From Actinomycetes bacterium (lineage in GTDB: Bacteria > Actinomycetota > Actinomycetes > Propionibacteriales > Propionibacteriaceae): a DNA stretch of 64,000 bases. Both the position numbers and the translations under genes were made by a program. Below the pieces are notes generated by a model. That model saw only the letters and a list, made by a program, of their open reading frames with translations, did no database searches and had not been told where the DNA came from. Numbering within the stretch: position 1 is the first letter of the stretch; each line of letters starts with the position of its first letter. Shown here in pieces: positions 42,199-51,362 of this stretch. The stretch is taken from positions 1 through 64,000 of the forward strand of contig JAEZHJ010000147.1 in assembly GCA_023436925.1 (NCBI GenBank). Reading direction: 5' to 3'.

Positions 42199-43314
42199 AT
42201 GCTGATTGCCGGCGAGCGGGTGCTGCTGCCGGACGAGGCCGGGCTCGTGCCCGGCTGGGTCGAGGTGTCCGGTGAGCAGCTCGTCGGAACCGGACGGGGG
42301 GAGCCGCCCCGGGCGCCCGACGAGGTCGTCACCGGGGTGCTCGCACCCGGCTACGTCGACGTCCACAGCCACGGCGGCGGGGGAGCGTCCTTCGTCACCG
42401 AGGATCCCGACCGGGCACGGGTGGCGATCGCCGCCCACCGCAGGCTGGGCACCACCTCGATGGTCGCCTCGCTGGTGACCGGGGCGTTGCCCGACCTGCA
42501 CCGCCAGGTCGCCATGCTGGCCGGACTGGTCGAGGACGGCGACCTGCTCGGAGTGCACCTCGAGGGCCCGTGGCTGGCGGAGAAGTACAAGGGCGCCCAC
42601 CCGCCGCAGCTGCTGCGAGACCCCGACCCCGGCGACGTCGCGGCCCTGCTCGACACCGGACGCGGCACGGTGCGGATGGTGACCATCGCCCCGGAGCGGC
42701 CCGGGGCGCTGGACTCGATCCGGCTGATGACCGAGCGGGGCTGCCTCGCCGCGGTCGGCCACACCGACGCCGACTACGAGACCACCAGGGCGGCGATCGC
42801 GGCCGGGGCCGGGGGAGCGACCCACCTGTTCAACGCGATGCCCGGCCTCAAGCACCGCGCGCCGGGGCCCGTCCTGGCGCTGTGGGAGGACCCGCAGGTG
42901 GTGCTCGAGCTGGTGATGGACGGGGTGCACGTCCGTCCGGAGCTGGTGGCCTGGGTGATGGCGACCGCGCCCGGACGGGTGGCGCTGGTCACCGACGCGA
43001 TGGCGGCCGCCGGCGGCGAGGACGGCGACTACGTGCTCGGGGAGCTCGCCGTCGAGGTGCGCGGGGGCGTCGCCCGGCTGGCCGGCAAGGACACCATCGC
43101 CGGCTCGACGCTCACCCTGGACCGGGCGGTGCGCAACGCGGTGGCTGCCGGGGTCGAGGTCGCCGATGCGCTGCGCGCGGCGACCTCGGTGCCGGCCGAC
43201 TACCTCGGGCTGACCGGGGTCGGCAGGCTGGCTGCGGGCAAGCGGGCCGACCTGATCGTGCTCGACCCCGGCCTGCACGTGACCCGGGTGATGTGGCGCG
43301 GCCGCTGGCAGTAG
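42199..43314 (+). CDS. nagA: N-acetylglucosamine-6-phosphate deacetylase
   Basis: The 371-residue amidohydrolase removes acetate from GlcNAc-6-phosphate. The metal-binding motif region YVDVHSHGGGGASF, HLEGPWL, the histidine in AAVGHTDADYE, THLFNAM and the catalytic aspartate in LVTDAMAAAGG are present in order. The start is ATG 42199; the frame continues upstream inside nagB. With the PTS and nagB this completes GlcNAc conversion to fructose-6-phosphate. Confidence 0.95.
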   Translation: MLIAGERVLLPDEAGLVPGWVEVSGEQLVGTGRGEPPRAPDEVVTGVLAPGYVDVHSHGGGGASFVTEDPDRARVAIAAHRRLGTTSMVASLVTGALPDLHRQVAMLAGLVEDGDLLGVHLEGPWLAEKYKGAHPPQLLRDPDPGDVAALLDTGRGTVRMVTIAPERPGALDSIRLMTERGCLAAVGHTDADYETTRAAIAAGAGGATHLFNAMPGLKHRAPGPVLALWEDPQVVLELVMDGVHVRPELVAWVMATAPGRVALVTDAMAAAGGEDGDYVLGELAVEVRGGVARLAGKDTIAGSTLTLDRAVRNAVAAGVEVADALRAATSVPADYLGLTGVGRLAAGKRADLIVLDPGLHVTRVMWRGRWQ

Positions 43315-43323
43315 CGTTTCGCC

Positions 43324-43388
43324 GAGGGCCACCCCATCCGCTGAGGGCCACCCATGATGGGTGGCCCTCGACGCGAAGGCTGGCCCTC
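43324..43388. repeat. 19-nt-period GAGGGCCACC array, locus 2 (2 forward + 2 inverted)
   Basis: GAGGGCCACC occurs at 43324 and 43343 and its complement at 43360 and 43379 (the last as GCTGGCCCTC). The inner pair makes a 27-nt palindrome (43343-43369) with 13-bp perfect arms around one base. It lies 10 bp after the nagA stop and before a gene on the same strand, where it may act as terminator. Confidence 0.85.
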
Positions 43389-43473
43389 GGTGGAGGCGGG
43401 ACGGACGGGGACGACTGCGAGGCACGAAAGAGACGCCGGGTTCGCGATCCGGGCTGAGGTGGGTAGCCTCGCC

Positions 43474-46400
43474 ATGATGTCCGAAAACGCCGACCGGAGT
43501 TCCTGGGTGCGGGACCTGACCGAAGCCCGGTTGCTCGCCGCCTTCGGTCCGCACGCCTTCTCGGCCGGACGGCAGTACGCCGCGATGGGCCGGGTCGGAC
43601 GGATCTCGCACGCCGGCGGGACCGCCGACCGGGTGCTCCAGGCCAATGTCCGCGGCTCCGGGCGCAACCCGTACCAGACCGTCGTCCGGTTCAGCGCTGC
43701 CGGCGCCATCAGCTCGTTCTGCAGCTGTCCGGTCCGGACCAACTGCAAGCACGGCGTCGCGGTGCTGTGGGCCTTCCGTAACGCCGAACTCGAACCGGTC
43801 CCGCCGCCGTGGCAGCGCGTGCTCGGACAGCTCACCGAACAGTCCCGCCGCGACCGGGCCCCCGGCCGTCCGCTCGGCCTGCAGTTCACCCGGCCGGTCG
43901 GCGGCGACCCGCAACTGCGCGTCCTGATGCCGGGGCGGCGGGGCTGGGTGAAGACGGGGGTCGACTGGGACACCATCGACCGGCCCTGGGACACCACCTT
44001 CGCCGAGCCGCAGCGCCGGGCGCTGTCGGCGCTGCGCCAGGCCCACCGCGGCCCGACCGGGTACGGCTACCACACCCGGCCCGAGCTGCTGTCCCTGGCC
44101 GACTTCACCCCCGACGTCTGGCAGTTGCTGGCCGCCGCCCGGGACGCGGGAGTCACCTTCGTGCCCGTCGAGCCGGTCAGCTCGGTGCGGCTGCTGGACG
44201 GCCCCGCCGAGATGGTCACCAGGCTCCGCCCGTCCGGACGCGCAGGAGCCGGGGGAGCCACCTCCCAGGAGACAGGTATCGAGTTGGTCACCAGCCTGGT
44301 CGCCGAGGGCCGCGAGTGGGAGGTCGGCGCCGGCACCCTGATCGGCGAACCCGCCCACGGGGTCGCCTTCGGCGGCAACGGGACCCTGGTGCTCGGCCCG
44401 CTCGCCACCCCGCTGAGCGCCGCCGCCCGCGTCCTGCTGGTCCGCCACCCGGTCCTCGAGATCCCGGCGTCCGACGTCCCCGCGTTCACCGCCGGCTACC
44501 TGCCCGGCCTGCGCCGCGCCCTCCACCTCGATGTCGACGCCGAGCTCGCCCTGCCCGAGGTCGAACCGCCCGTGATCACCCTGGGGGTCGGGTTCCACCC
44601 CGGCCACACCACCCGGCTGCAGTGGGGTTTCCGGTACCGGGCCGGCGACCGGGTCTTCGACCTCGGCGCCGCCGCGAACCCGTCCGACCCCCCGGTCCGC
44701 GACCCGGCCGCCGAGGCCGAACTGCTGGCCCGGCTTCCCGACCAGGCCTGGGCGATCGCTCCCGACCAGTTCGGACGCGCTCGCCTGGTGCCGTCCGCCG
44801 AACTCGTCGGCGCCGACTCGGCGACCTTCGTCACCGACTGGCTGCCCGTCCTGCAGGGCCTGCCCGGCGTCGAGGTCGAGCTGGACGGCACCCCACCCGA
44901 CTACCGCCACACCGACGCCGCCCCGCTGGTGCGGGTCGGGGTCTCCGACCGCGCGGCCACCGACTGGTTCGACCTGGCGGTCACGGTCAGCATCGAGGGT
45001 GAGGAGATCGAGTTCGCCGAGCTCTTCAGCGCGCTGGCCCGCGGCGACTCCCACCTGATCCTCGACTCCGGTACCTGGTTCAGCCTCGACCGGCCCGAAC
45101 TGGCCGAACTGCGCCGGATCATCGAGGAGGCGCGTCAGTTGCAGGCCGAGCCGGGCGGCGGCCTGCGGCTGCGCCCCGAGCACGCCGGGCTGTGGCAGGA
45201 CCTGGCCGACCTCGGCGTGATCGGCGAGCAGTCCCGGGCCTGGCGCGAGGCCGTGGCCGGGCTGCTCGACACCGACGAGCTCCCCGAGGTTCCGGTCCCG
45301 GACGACCTCGAGGCGACGCTTCGGCCCTATCAGGTGGTGGGCTTCCGCTGGCTCGACTTCCTCTGGCGGGCGGGACTCGGCGGCATCCTCGCCGACGACA
45401 TGGGCCTGGGCAAGACCGTCCAGGTGCTCTGCGCGGTGCTGTCCGCGGCCCGCCGCGGCGAGCTGAACGAGCCCGTGCTGGTCGTCGCCCCCACCTCGGT
45501 GGTCGCCACCTGGGCCGGGGAGGCGAAGCGGTTCGCCCCGGGCCTTCGGGTCCGCACCGTCGAGGCGACCGCCGGCCGGCGCAGCGAGTCCCTGGCGGAG
45601 CTGCGCGCCGACGCCGACATCGTCGTCACCTCCTACACGCTGCTGAGGCTGGAAGACGCGGGCTATGCCGCGCTGCCGTGGTCGGCGGTCGTGCTGGACG
45701 AGGCGCAGTTCATCAAGAACCGGGCCACCCGCGCCTACAAGGCCGTGCGGCGGCTGAACGCCAGGGTGAAGTTCGCCGTGACCGGCACCCCGTTGGAGAA
45801 CAACCTGATGGACCTGTGGTCGCTGCTGTCGGTGACCGCGCCCGGGCTGTTCGCCGACCCGGACGTCTTCGCCGAGCTCTACCGCCGGCCGATCGAGACC
45901 GGACGCGACCCGGACGCGCTCGCCCGGCTGCACCGGCGGGTCCGTCCGCTGATGCTGCGGCGCACCAAGGAGGCGGTGGCGACCGAGTTGCCGCCCAAGC
46001 AGGAGCAGGTGCTCGGCATCACCCTGGGGCCGGGCCACCGCCGGATCTACGACCGCCACCTGGCCGCGGAGCGCAAGCGGGTGCTGCGGCTGGTGGACGA
46101 CCTGGACCGGAACCGGGTCGCGATCCTGCGCTCGCTGACCGTGCTGCGCCAGCTCAGCCTCTCCCCGGCGCTGGTGGAGCCGGACGCTCCGGAGCAGTCG
46201 GCCAAGATCGACACCCTGATCGACCTGGTCAGTGAACTGGCCGCCGAGGGGCACCGGGCGCTCGTCTTCAGCCAGTTCACCGGCTTCCTCGGCCTGGTCC
46301 GCAAGCGGCTGACCGAGGAAGGGATCGGCTACGCCTACCTGGACGGACGCACCCGCGACCGGCAGGCCCGGATCGACGGCTTCCGGACGTCCAGCGACCC

Positions 46401-46707
46401 GGTGTTCCTGATCAGCCTCAAGGCGGGCGGGTTCGGGCTCACCCTCACCGAGGCCGACTACGTGTTCATCCTCGACCCGTGGTGGAACCCGGCCGCCGAG
46501 ACCCAGGCGATCGACCGCACCCACCGGATCGGCCAGGACAAGCCGGTGATGGTCTACCGGCTGGTGAGCGAGAACACGATCGAGGAGAAGGTGGTGGCGC
46601 TGCAGGCCCGCAAGCGGGACCTGTTCGCCGCCGTGATGGGCCGGGGCAGCGAGCTGGGCGCCCCGCTGAACGCCGACGACATCCGCGGGCTGCTCGACCT
46701 CGAGTAG
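43474..46707 (+). CDS. SNF2-family helicase with SWIM zinc finger
   Basis: The product of about 1077 residues has an N-terminal SWIM zinc finger (SSFCSCPVRTNCKHGVAVLW), a middle bacterial SNF2-associated region, and a two-lobe SNF2 ATPase in its last 470 residues: GILADDMGLGKTVQVL (Walker A), VVLDEAQFIKN (DEAQ box), the second-lobe ALVFSQFTGFLG, and DRTHRIGQDKPVMVYRLV (motif VI). Related proteins are DNA translocases of uncertain role, possibly in repair. The start chosen is ATG 43474, with GAGGTGGG farther upstream than ideal; the frame is open to 43354 through the repeat array. Confidence 0.87.
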   Translation: MMSENADRSSWVRDLTEARLLAAFGPHAFSAGRQYAAMGRVGRISHAGGTADRVLQANVRGSGRNPYQTVVRFSAAGAISSFCSCPVRTNCKHGVAVLWAFRNAELEPVPPPWQRVLGQLTEQSRRDRAPGRPLGLQFTRPVGGDPQLRVLMPGRRGWVKTGVDWDTIDRPWDTTFAEPQRRALSALRQAHRGPTGYGYHTRPELLSLADFTPDVWQLLAAARDAGVTFVPVEPVSSVRLLDGPAEMVTRLRPSGRAGAGGATSQETGIELVTSLVAEGREWEVGAGTLIGEPAHGVAFGGNGTLVLGPLATPLSAAARVLLVRHPVLEIPASDVPAFTAGYLPGLRRALHLDVDAELALPEVEPPVITLGVGFHPGHTTRLQWGFRYRAGDRVFDLGAAANPSDPPVRDPAAEAELLARLPDQAWAIAPDQFGRARLVPSAELVGADSATFVTDWLPVLQGLPGVEVELDGTPPDYRHTDAAPLVRVGVSDRAATDWFDLAVTVSIEGEEIEFAELFSALARGDSHLILDSGTWFSLDRPELAELRRIIEEARQLQAEPGGGLRLRPEHAGLWQDLADLGVIGEQSRAWREAVAGLLDTDELPEVPVPDDLEATLRPYQVVGFRWLDFLWRAGLGGILADDMGLGKTVQVLCAVLSAARRGELNEPVLVVAPTSVVATWAGEAKRFAPGLRVRTVEATAGRRSESLAELRADADIVVTSYTLLRLEDAGYAALPWSAVVLDEAQFIKNRATRAYKAVRRLNARVKFAVTGTPLENNLMDLWSLLSVTAPGLFADPDVFAELYRRPIETGRDPDALARLHRRVRPLMLRRTKEAVATELPPKQEQVLGITLGPGHRRIYDRHLAAERKRVLRLVDDLDRNRVAILRSLTVLRQLSLSPALVEPDAPEQSAKIDTLIDLVSELAAEGHRALVFSQFTGFLGLVRKRLTEEGIGYAYLDGRTRDRQARIDGFRTSSDPVFLISLKAGGFGLTLTEADYVFILDPWWNPAAETQAIDRTHRIGQDKPVMVYRLVSENTIEEKVVALQARKRDLFAAVMGRGSELGAPLNADDIRGLLDLE

Positions 46708-46735
46708 TCGGCGTTCGTCCGCCGCCTCCTCCGTC

Positions 46736-46838
46736 GAGGGCCACCTCATCCGTCGAGGTCCACCTCATCCGTCGAGGGCCACTCATATTGGGTGGCCCTC
46801 GGCGTGAAGGGTGGCCCTCGACATGAACGGTGGCCGTC
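46736..46838. repeat. 19-nt-period GAGGGCCACC array, locus 3 (3 forward + 3 inverted)
   Basis: Forward units at 46736, 46755 and 46774 and inverted units at 46791, 46810 and 46829 keep the 19-nt period on each side; single substitutions occur (GAGGTCCACC, GAGGGCCACT, GGTGGCCGTC). It lies 28 bp after the SNF2 gene and before the convergent menF. Confidence 0.85.
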
Positions 46839-46874
46839 GATACTGGACGGCTGCGGGCGGGCCGGGGCTCAAGG

Positions 46875-46937
46875 ACCGTCCCCGTGTGCGGGAGAACCGT
46901 CCCCGTGTGCGGGAGAACCGTCCCCGTGTGCCGCAGG
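46875..46937. repeat. Three tandem 21-bp hairpin units
   Basis: ACCGTCCCCGTGTGCGGGAGA is repeated at 46875 and 46896, with a degenerate third copy at 46917, in the non-coding gap after the 19-nt array. Each perfect copy can form a CCCG-TGTG-CGGG hairpin. It may contribute to termination of menF or the SNF2 gene. Confidence 0.8.
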
Positions 46938-46946
46938 ACCGTTCCG

Positions 46947-48212
46947 TCAGTGCCGGGGGACGTCCACCCCGAGGGCTTCCAGCATCGGGACGAGCTTCGC
47001 CTCGGTCTCGGCGTATTCCTCGGCCGGGTCCGATCCGGCCACGATCCCGCAGCCGGCGTAGAGGGTGATCGAGCGGCGGTCCTCGGCCAGGTGACCGCAG
47101 CGCAGCGCGATCGCGAACTCGCCGTCCCCGCCGGCCTCCATCCAGCCGACCGGGCCCGAGTACCGACCGCGATCCAGGTGCTCGAGTTCGGCGATGGCCC
47201 GCCGGGCGGTGGCGGTCGGCGTCCCGCAGACCGCGGCGGACGGGTGGAGCTCCGCGGCCAGCCGCAGCGCGCTCACCCCGCCGTGGGCGACCGCCGTCAC
47301 ATCCGAGGCCAGGTGCAGCACGTTGGGCAGCTCCAGGACGTACGGGGCGTCCGGCACGTTCATGCCCGAGCAGAACGGCGCGAGGGCCGCGGCGACCGAG
47401 TCCACCGCCAGCTCATGCTCCACCAGGTTCTTGCTCGAGCGGGCCAGGCCGTGGGCCAGCTTGAGGTCGAGTTCCTCGCCGCCGTTGCGACGGATCGTCC
47501 CGGCCAGCACCCGCGACATCGCCAGGCCGCCCTCCAGCCGGACCAGCATCTCCGGCGAGGCACCGACCAGCCCGTCGACCCAGTACGTCCAGCAGGTCGG
47601 GTACGCCCCCGACAGGGCGCCGACCAGCCAGCGCGGGTCGATCGGCTCGTCGGCCTCCGCCCGGGCCGCCCGCGCGAGCACCACCTTGCTCAGGTCGTCG
47701 CGACCGATCCGCGCCACCGCTTCGGCGACGATCCGCTGCCACTCCTCACGATCCAGTGACCGGCCCGAGACCCCGACCACCCTTGGACGGGGGATCAGGT
47801 CCACGGTCGGTTGCGGCAGCGCCGGTGCGGGTTCGTCCGAGCGGCTCAGCCGGGTCACCCAACTGCGGCCGCGGCGGCGTCCGATCACGACCCGCGGCAC
47901 CACCATCAGGGACGGCTGCGCCGAGTTGTCCGGGTCGAACGGGAAGGACGCGAAGACCACCGGACCGGTCGAGCCGAGCCCGGGCAGTTGGGTGCTGAGG
48001 TCGATTCCGGCGACGAAGTCCCGCCACCACTGGTCGGCTTCCCCGGCGGACGCGCCCTCCAGGCGGGCCACCTCGCCGATCCCGATCATCCCGTCGCCAC
48101 GCCGCAGCCAGGCGACCGCAGGGCCGGAGGGGAGGAAAGCCTCCAGCGGCCCGGGGTCCGAGATCTCAAGAGTCTCGGCCCGCCAGACAGGCCGCGGCGG
48201 GAGGTCACGCAC
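46947..48212 (-). CDS. menF: Isochorismate synthase
   Basis: The product (about 421 residues from the GTG at 48212; the frame is open to a GTG at 48284) is a chorismate-utilising enzyme. The catalytic lysine region DLSKVVLARA, the conserved ASPEMLVRLEG, the AGTIRR loop, HPSAAVCGTPT and RGRYSGPVGWMEAGGDGEF are typical of MenF/EntC-type isochorismate synthases rather than anthranilate synthase. It supplies isochorismate for MenD. It is divergent from the menaquinone reductase-like gene. I favour 48212 because VRDLPPRPVW resembles the usual N-terminus. Confidence 0.9.
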   Translation of the reverse strand: MRDLPPRPVWRAETLEISDPGPLEAFLPSGPAVAWLRRGDGMIGIGEVARLEGASAGEADQWWRDFVAGIDLSTQLPGLGSTGPVVFASFPFDPDNSAQPSLMVVPRVVIGRRRGRSWVTRLSRSDEPAPALPQPTVDLIPRPRVVGVSGRSLDREEWQRIVAEAVARIGRDDLSKVVLARAARAEADEPIDPRWLVGALSGAYPTCWTYWVDGLVGASPEMLVRLEGGLAMSRVLAGTIRRNGGEELDLKLAHGLARSSKNLVEHELAVDSVAAALAPFCSGMNVPDAPYVLELPNVLHLASDVTAVAHGGVSALRLAAELHPSAAVCGTPTATARRAIAELEHLDRGRYSGPVGWMEAGGDGEFAIALRCGHLAEDRRSITLYAGCGIVAGSDPAEEYAETEAKLVPMLEALGVDVPRH

Positions 48213-48372
48213 CAACGCAGGATAGCCCCGTCCGCTCGGCCACGCGAAACCGGCTCCCGTCGCGGCCCCGAGCAGGGCGTCCAAGGTGCCCGACCTTGCC
48301 GCGAAGGCAAAACCAGTGCGCCAAAGGCCCTAGACTAGGCGGGCCACAAGCTGTAGTCAGGAGCCGTAGCCC

Positions 48373-49635
48373 ATGCCCGAGTCGCACGCCGACGTGATCG
48401 TCGTGGGCGCCGGGCCGGGCGGATCGACGGCGGCCCGGTACCTCGCCGAACGCGGCCTCAGTGTGACCCTGCTGGAGAAGAGCCGGTTCCCCCGCGAGAA
48501 GGTCTGCGGCGACGGCCTCACCCCCCGCGCGGTCAAGCAGCTGATCAAGCTCGGCATCGACACCAGCGACGAGACCGTCTGGCTGCGCAACCGCGGCCTG
48601 CGGGTCTACGGCGGACGCAAGGAGCCGTTCGAACTGCCCTGGCCGGAACTGGCCGAGTTCCCGCCCTACGGCCTGGTCCGCGGCCGCGCCGACTTCGACA
48701 AGATCCTGGCCGACCACGCCGTCGCCGGCGGGGCGACCCTGCTGGAGGACACCACCGTCACCGGTGCCGTGGTCGACCCGCGCACCGACCGGATCACCGG
48801 CGTCACCACCAAGGACGGACGCACCTTCTCCGCTCCCGTCGTGATCGCCGCGGACGGCAACTCCTCGCGGCTGGCGCTGTCGATGGGGCTGGCCAAGCGC
48901 AAGGACCGCCCGATGGGGGTCGCGGTCCGCACCTACTTCACCAGCCCGCGCACCAACGACGACTACATGGAGTCCTGGCTGGAACTGTGGGACGGCAAGC
49001 CGGGGGAGTCGAACCTGCTGCCCGGCTACGGCTGGGTCTTCGGGATGGGCGACGGCACCTGCAACGTCGGCCTGGGCACCGTCAGTTCCACCGCCACCTC
49101 CAACAAGGGCAACTACCGCGCGATGCTGAAGGCCTGGCTGGCCAACACCCCGCCGGAGTGGGGCTTCACCGAGGAGAACCAGGTCGGCCCGATCGGTTCG
49201 GCAGCCCTTCCTATGAGCTTCAACCGCCAGCCCGCCTACAGCCGGGGACTGCTGCTGGTCGGCGACGCCGGCGGCATGGTCAGCCCGTTCAACGGCGAGG
49301 GGATCGCCTACGCGATGGAAGCCGCCGAGATGGCGGCGGACGCGATCACCGACGCGCGGTTCCGCGGTTTCGGGACCCCCAGCGCCGAGCGGGCGCTGCA
49401 GGGCTACGTCACCCGGTTGCGTTCGGAGTGGGGCGGGTACTTCCGGCTGGGCCAGGTCTTCGTCTCCCTGATCGAGCACCCGCAGGTCATGCACCTGTGC
49501 ACCCGGTACGGCCTGCCGCGTCCCACCCTGATGAGGTTCACCATGAAGCTTCTCGCCCACCTCTACGACACCCGCGACGGTGATTGGATGGACAAGGTCA
49601 TCACCTCGCTTGCGAAGGTGGCACCCTCAGCATGA
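48373..49635 (+). CDS. menJ: Geranylgeranyl/menaquinone reductase (MenJ-like flavoprotein)
   Basis: The 420-residue FAD protein starts with the dinucleotide fold DVIVVGAGPGGSTAARYLAE and the family motif FPREKVCGDGLTPRAV, followed by GRADFDKIL and the FAD motif LLVGDAGGMVSPFNGEGIAYAME. Homologues reduce isoprenoid double bonds; in mycobacteria MenJ partly saturates the menaquinone tail. The location next to complex I and menF supports menaquinone as substrate, though polyprenyl lipids are possible. It ends 40 bp before nuoA, which likely shares the transcript. Confidence 0.85.
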   Translation: MPESHADVIVVGAGPGGSTAARYLAERGLSVTLLEKSRFPREKVCGDGLTPRAVKQLIKLGIDTSDETVWLRNRGLRVYGGRKEPFELPWPELAEFPPYGLVRGRADFDKILADHAVAGGATLLEDTTVTGAVVDPRTDRITGVTTKDGRTFSAPVVIAADGNSSRLALSMGLAKRKDRPMGVAVRTYFTSPRTNDDYMESWLELWDGKPGESNLLPGYGWVFGMGDGTCNVGLGTVSSTATSNKGNYRAMLKAWLANTPPEWGFTEENQVGPIGSAALPMSFNRQPAYSRGLLLVGDAGGMVSPFNGEGIAYAMEAAEMAADAITDARFRGFGTPSAERALQGYVTRLRSEWGGYFRLGQVFVSLIEHPQVMHLCTRYGLPRPTLMRFTMKLLAHLYDTRDGDWMDKVITSLAKVAPSA

Positions 49636-49675
49636 GCCGGCCGACACACTGCACCCAGGAAGGTTGGACCCGTCG

Positions 49676-50035
49676 ATGAGTCCCTATATCCCGATCCTCG
49701 GCATCATGGTCCTGGCCTCGGGTTTCCTGGCCATTGCCATCCTGCTGAGCTCGTTCCTCGGCCCGCGGCGGTACAACCGCGCCAAGTACGAGTCGTACGA
49801 GTGCGGGATCGACCCGACGCCGGTCTCCGAGGGCGGCGGCCGGTTCCCGGTGAAGTACTACATCATCGCGATGCTGTTCATCATCTTCGACATCGAGACC
49901 GTCTTCCTCTACCCGTGGGCGGTGGCGTTCGGCCAGCTCGGCTGGTTCGCCCTGATCGAAATGCTGTTGTTCATGGCGACGGTCTTCGTCGCGTACCTGT
50001 ACGTGTGGCGCCGCGGCGGCCTGGAGTGGGACTGA
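49676..50035 (+). CDS. nuoA: NADH-quinone oxidoreductase subunit A
   Basis: The 119-residue subunit has three membrane segments and the conserved loop YECGIDPTP with the switch-region cysteine, and [16 protein letters not shown]. It is part of the membrane arm next to the quinone cavity. The ATG at 49676 follows AGGAAGG; the longer frame from 49580 lies within the upstream gene and is not coding. It is the first gene of nuoA-N. Confidence 0.95.
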   Translation: MSPYIPILGIMVLASGFLAIAILLSSFLGPRRYNRAKYESYECGIDPTPVSEGGGRFPVKYYIIAMLFIIFDIETVFLYPWAVAFGQLGWFALIEMLLFMATVFVAYLYVWRRGGLEWD

Positions 50036-50046
50036 GGAGGGCGACG

Positions 50047-50610
50047 ATGGCCGGTGGTATTGAGGACAAGATCCCCCAGGGTGTGGTGCTGACCACCCTC
50101 GAAGGGGTGTTCGGCTGGATGCGGCAGGCGTCGTTCTGGCCGGCGACCTTCGGACTGGCGTGCTGTGCGATCGAGATGATGACCTACGGCGCTCCCCGGT
50201 TCGACGCCGGACGGTGGGGCCAGGAGGTCTTCCGGGCCTCCCCCAGGCAGGCCGACCTGATGATCATCTCCGGTCGGGTGAGCCAGAAGATGGCGCCGGT
50301 GCTGCGGCAGGTCTACGACCAGATGCCCAACCCCAAGTACGTGATGGCGATGGGCGTGTGTGCCTCCTCGGGCGGCATGTTCAACAACTACGCCATCGTG
50401 CAGGGCGGCGACCACCTGGTGCCGGTCGACATCTACGTGCCCGGCTGCCCGCCGCGGCCGGACATGCTGATCGACGCCATGTTCAAGCTGAAGAAGGACA
50501 TCGTCGCCAAGCGCCCGATGGCCGGCCACGAGATCGAGGTCCTCGAAGCCGCCGAGCGTGCGGCCCTGGAGGCCCCTGCGACGCATGAGATGAAGGGTCT
50601 GCTGCGATGA
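50047..50610 (+). CDS. nuoB: NADH-quinone oxidoreductase subunit B
   Basis: The 187-residue subunit carries the terminal cluster N2 with all four ligands: the tandem CC of [10 protein letters not shown] (39, 40), C105 (MGVCASSGG) and C134 (YVPGCPPRP). It delivers electrons to menaquinone. The start is the ATG at 50047, just after a GAGGAGG ribosome binding site. Its stop overlaps nuoC by 4 bp. Confidence 0.97.
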   Translation: MAGGIEDKIPQGVVLTTLEGVFGWMRQASFWPATFGLACCAIEMMTYGAPRFDAGRWGQEVFRASPRQADLMIISGRVSQKMAPVLRQVYDQMPNPKYVMAMGVCASSGGMFNNYAIVQGGDHLVPVDIYVPGCPPRPDMLIDAMFKLKKDIVAKRPMAGHEIEVLEAAERAALEAPATHEMKGLLR

Positions 50611-51362
50611 GCGAGAAGCTGCCAGGGGAGGAGAAGACCCTCAGCGACCCGGTTCGCGACCCCGAGGCCGCGCCCAAGGCGGGCGTGGAGCGCGAGGACG
50701 CCCAGGCGGGCGGCACCCCCGAGCCGGCGACCCCCATCCCCACCAAGCGGGGGATGTGGACCACCGACGGCACCGGCGACACCTCCGGCTACGGCGGTGT
50801 GGTGCGGCCGGTCTACCGTCCGGAGGCCACGGCCGCCCCGCTGGGTGGCTGGTACGACGGTGTGGCAGCCCGGCTGGCGAGCCTGGTCGAGGACCCGTTC
50901 ATCAAGGTCGTGGTCGACCGCGGCGAGATCACCTTCTTCGTGCCCCGGGAGAAGATCCCCGAGATCATGGCGAACCTGCGCGATGACGCCCAGCTCCGCT
51001 TCGAGATGTGCGCCAGCGTGTCCGGCGTCCACTACCCCGACGACCTGGACGCCGAGCTGCACGTCGTCTACCACCTGGCCTCGTTCACCCACAACCGCCG
51101 GTTGCGGGTGGAGACCACCTGCCCCGAGACCGATCCGCACGTCCCCAGCATCGTGGCCACCTACCCGGCCGCCGACTGGCACGAGCGGGAGGCCTGGGAC
51201 ATGTTCGGGATCCAGTTCGACGGGCACCCGCACCTGACCCGGATCCTGATGCCGGACGACTGGGCGGGCCACCCGCAGCGCAAGGACTACCCGCTCGGCG
51301 GGATCCCGATCGAGTACAAGGGCACCACGGTGCCGCCGGTCGACCAGCGCAGGAGCTACTGA
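50607..51362 (+). CDS. nuoC: NADH-quinone oxidoreductase subunit C
   Basis: The 251-residue peripheral arm subunit (30-kDa type) has an N-terminal hydrophilic extension of about 70 residues before the conserved domain, which includes [13 protein letters not shown] and the C-terminal signature [18 protein letters not shown] with YPLGG. It packs against NuoD. It overlaps nuoB by 4 bp and touches nuoD by one base. Confidence 0.95.
   Translation: MSEKLPGEEKTLSDPVRDPEAAPKAGVEREDAQAGGTPEPATPIPTKRGMWTTDGTGDTSGYGGVVRPVYRPEATAAPLGGWYDGVAARLASLVEDPFIKVVVDRGEITFFVPREKIPEIMANLRDDAQLRFEMCASVSGVHYPDDLDAELHVVYHLASFTHNRRLRVETTCPETDPHVPSIVATYPAADWHEREAWDMFGIQFDGHPHLTRILMPDDWAGHPQRKDYPLGGIPIEYKGTTVPPVDQRRSY

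Noticed and set aside
42082..46749. 1555-codon open frame on the minus strand
   Set aside because: It lies opposite nagA and the SNF2 helicase and its translation is rich in Gly, Arg, Pro and His with no motif; it is a shadow of high-GC codon use. The same applies to the long minus frames opposite the dehydratase activase, kinase and nuo genes.
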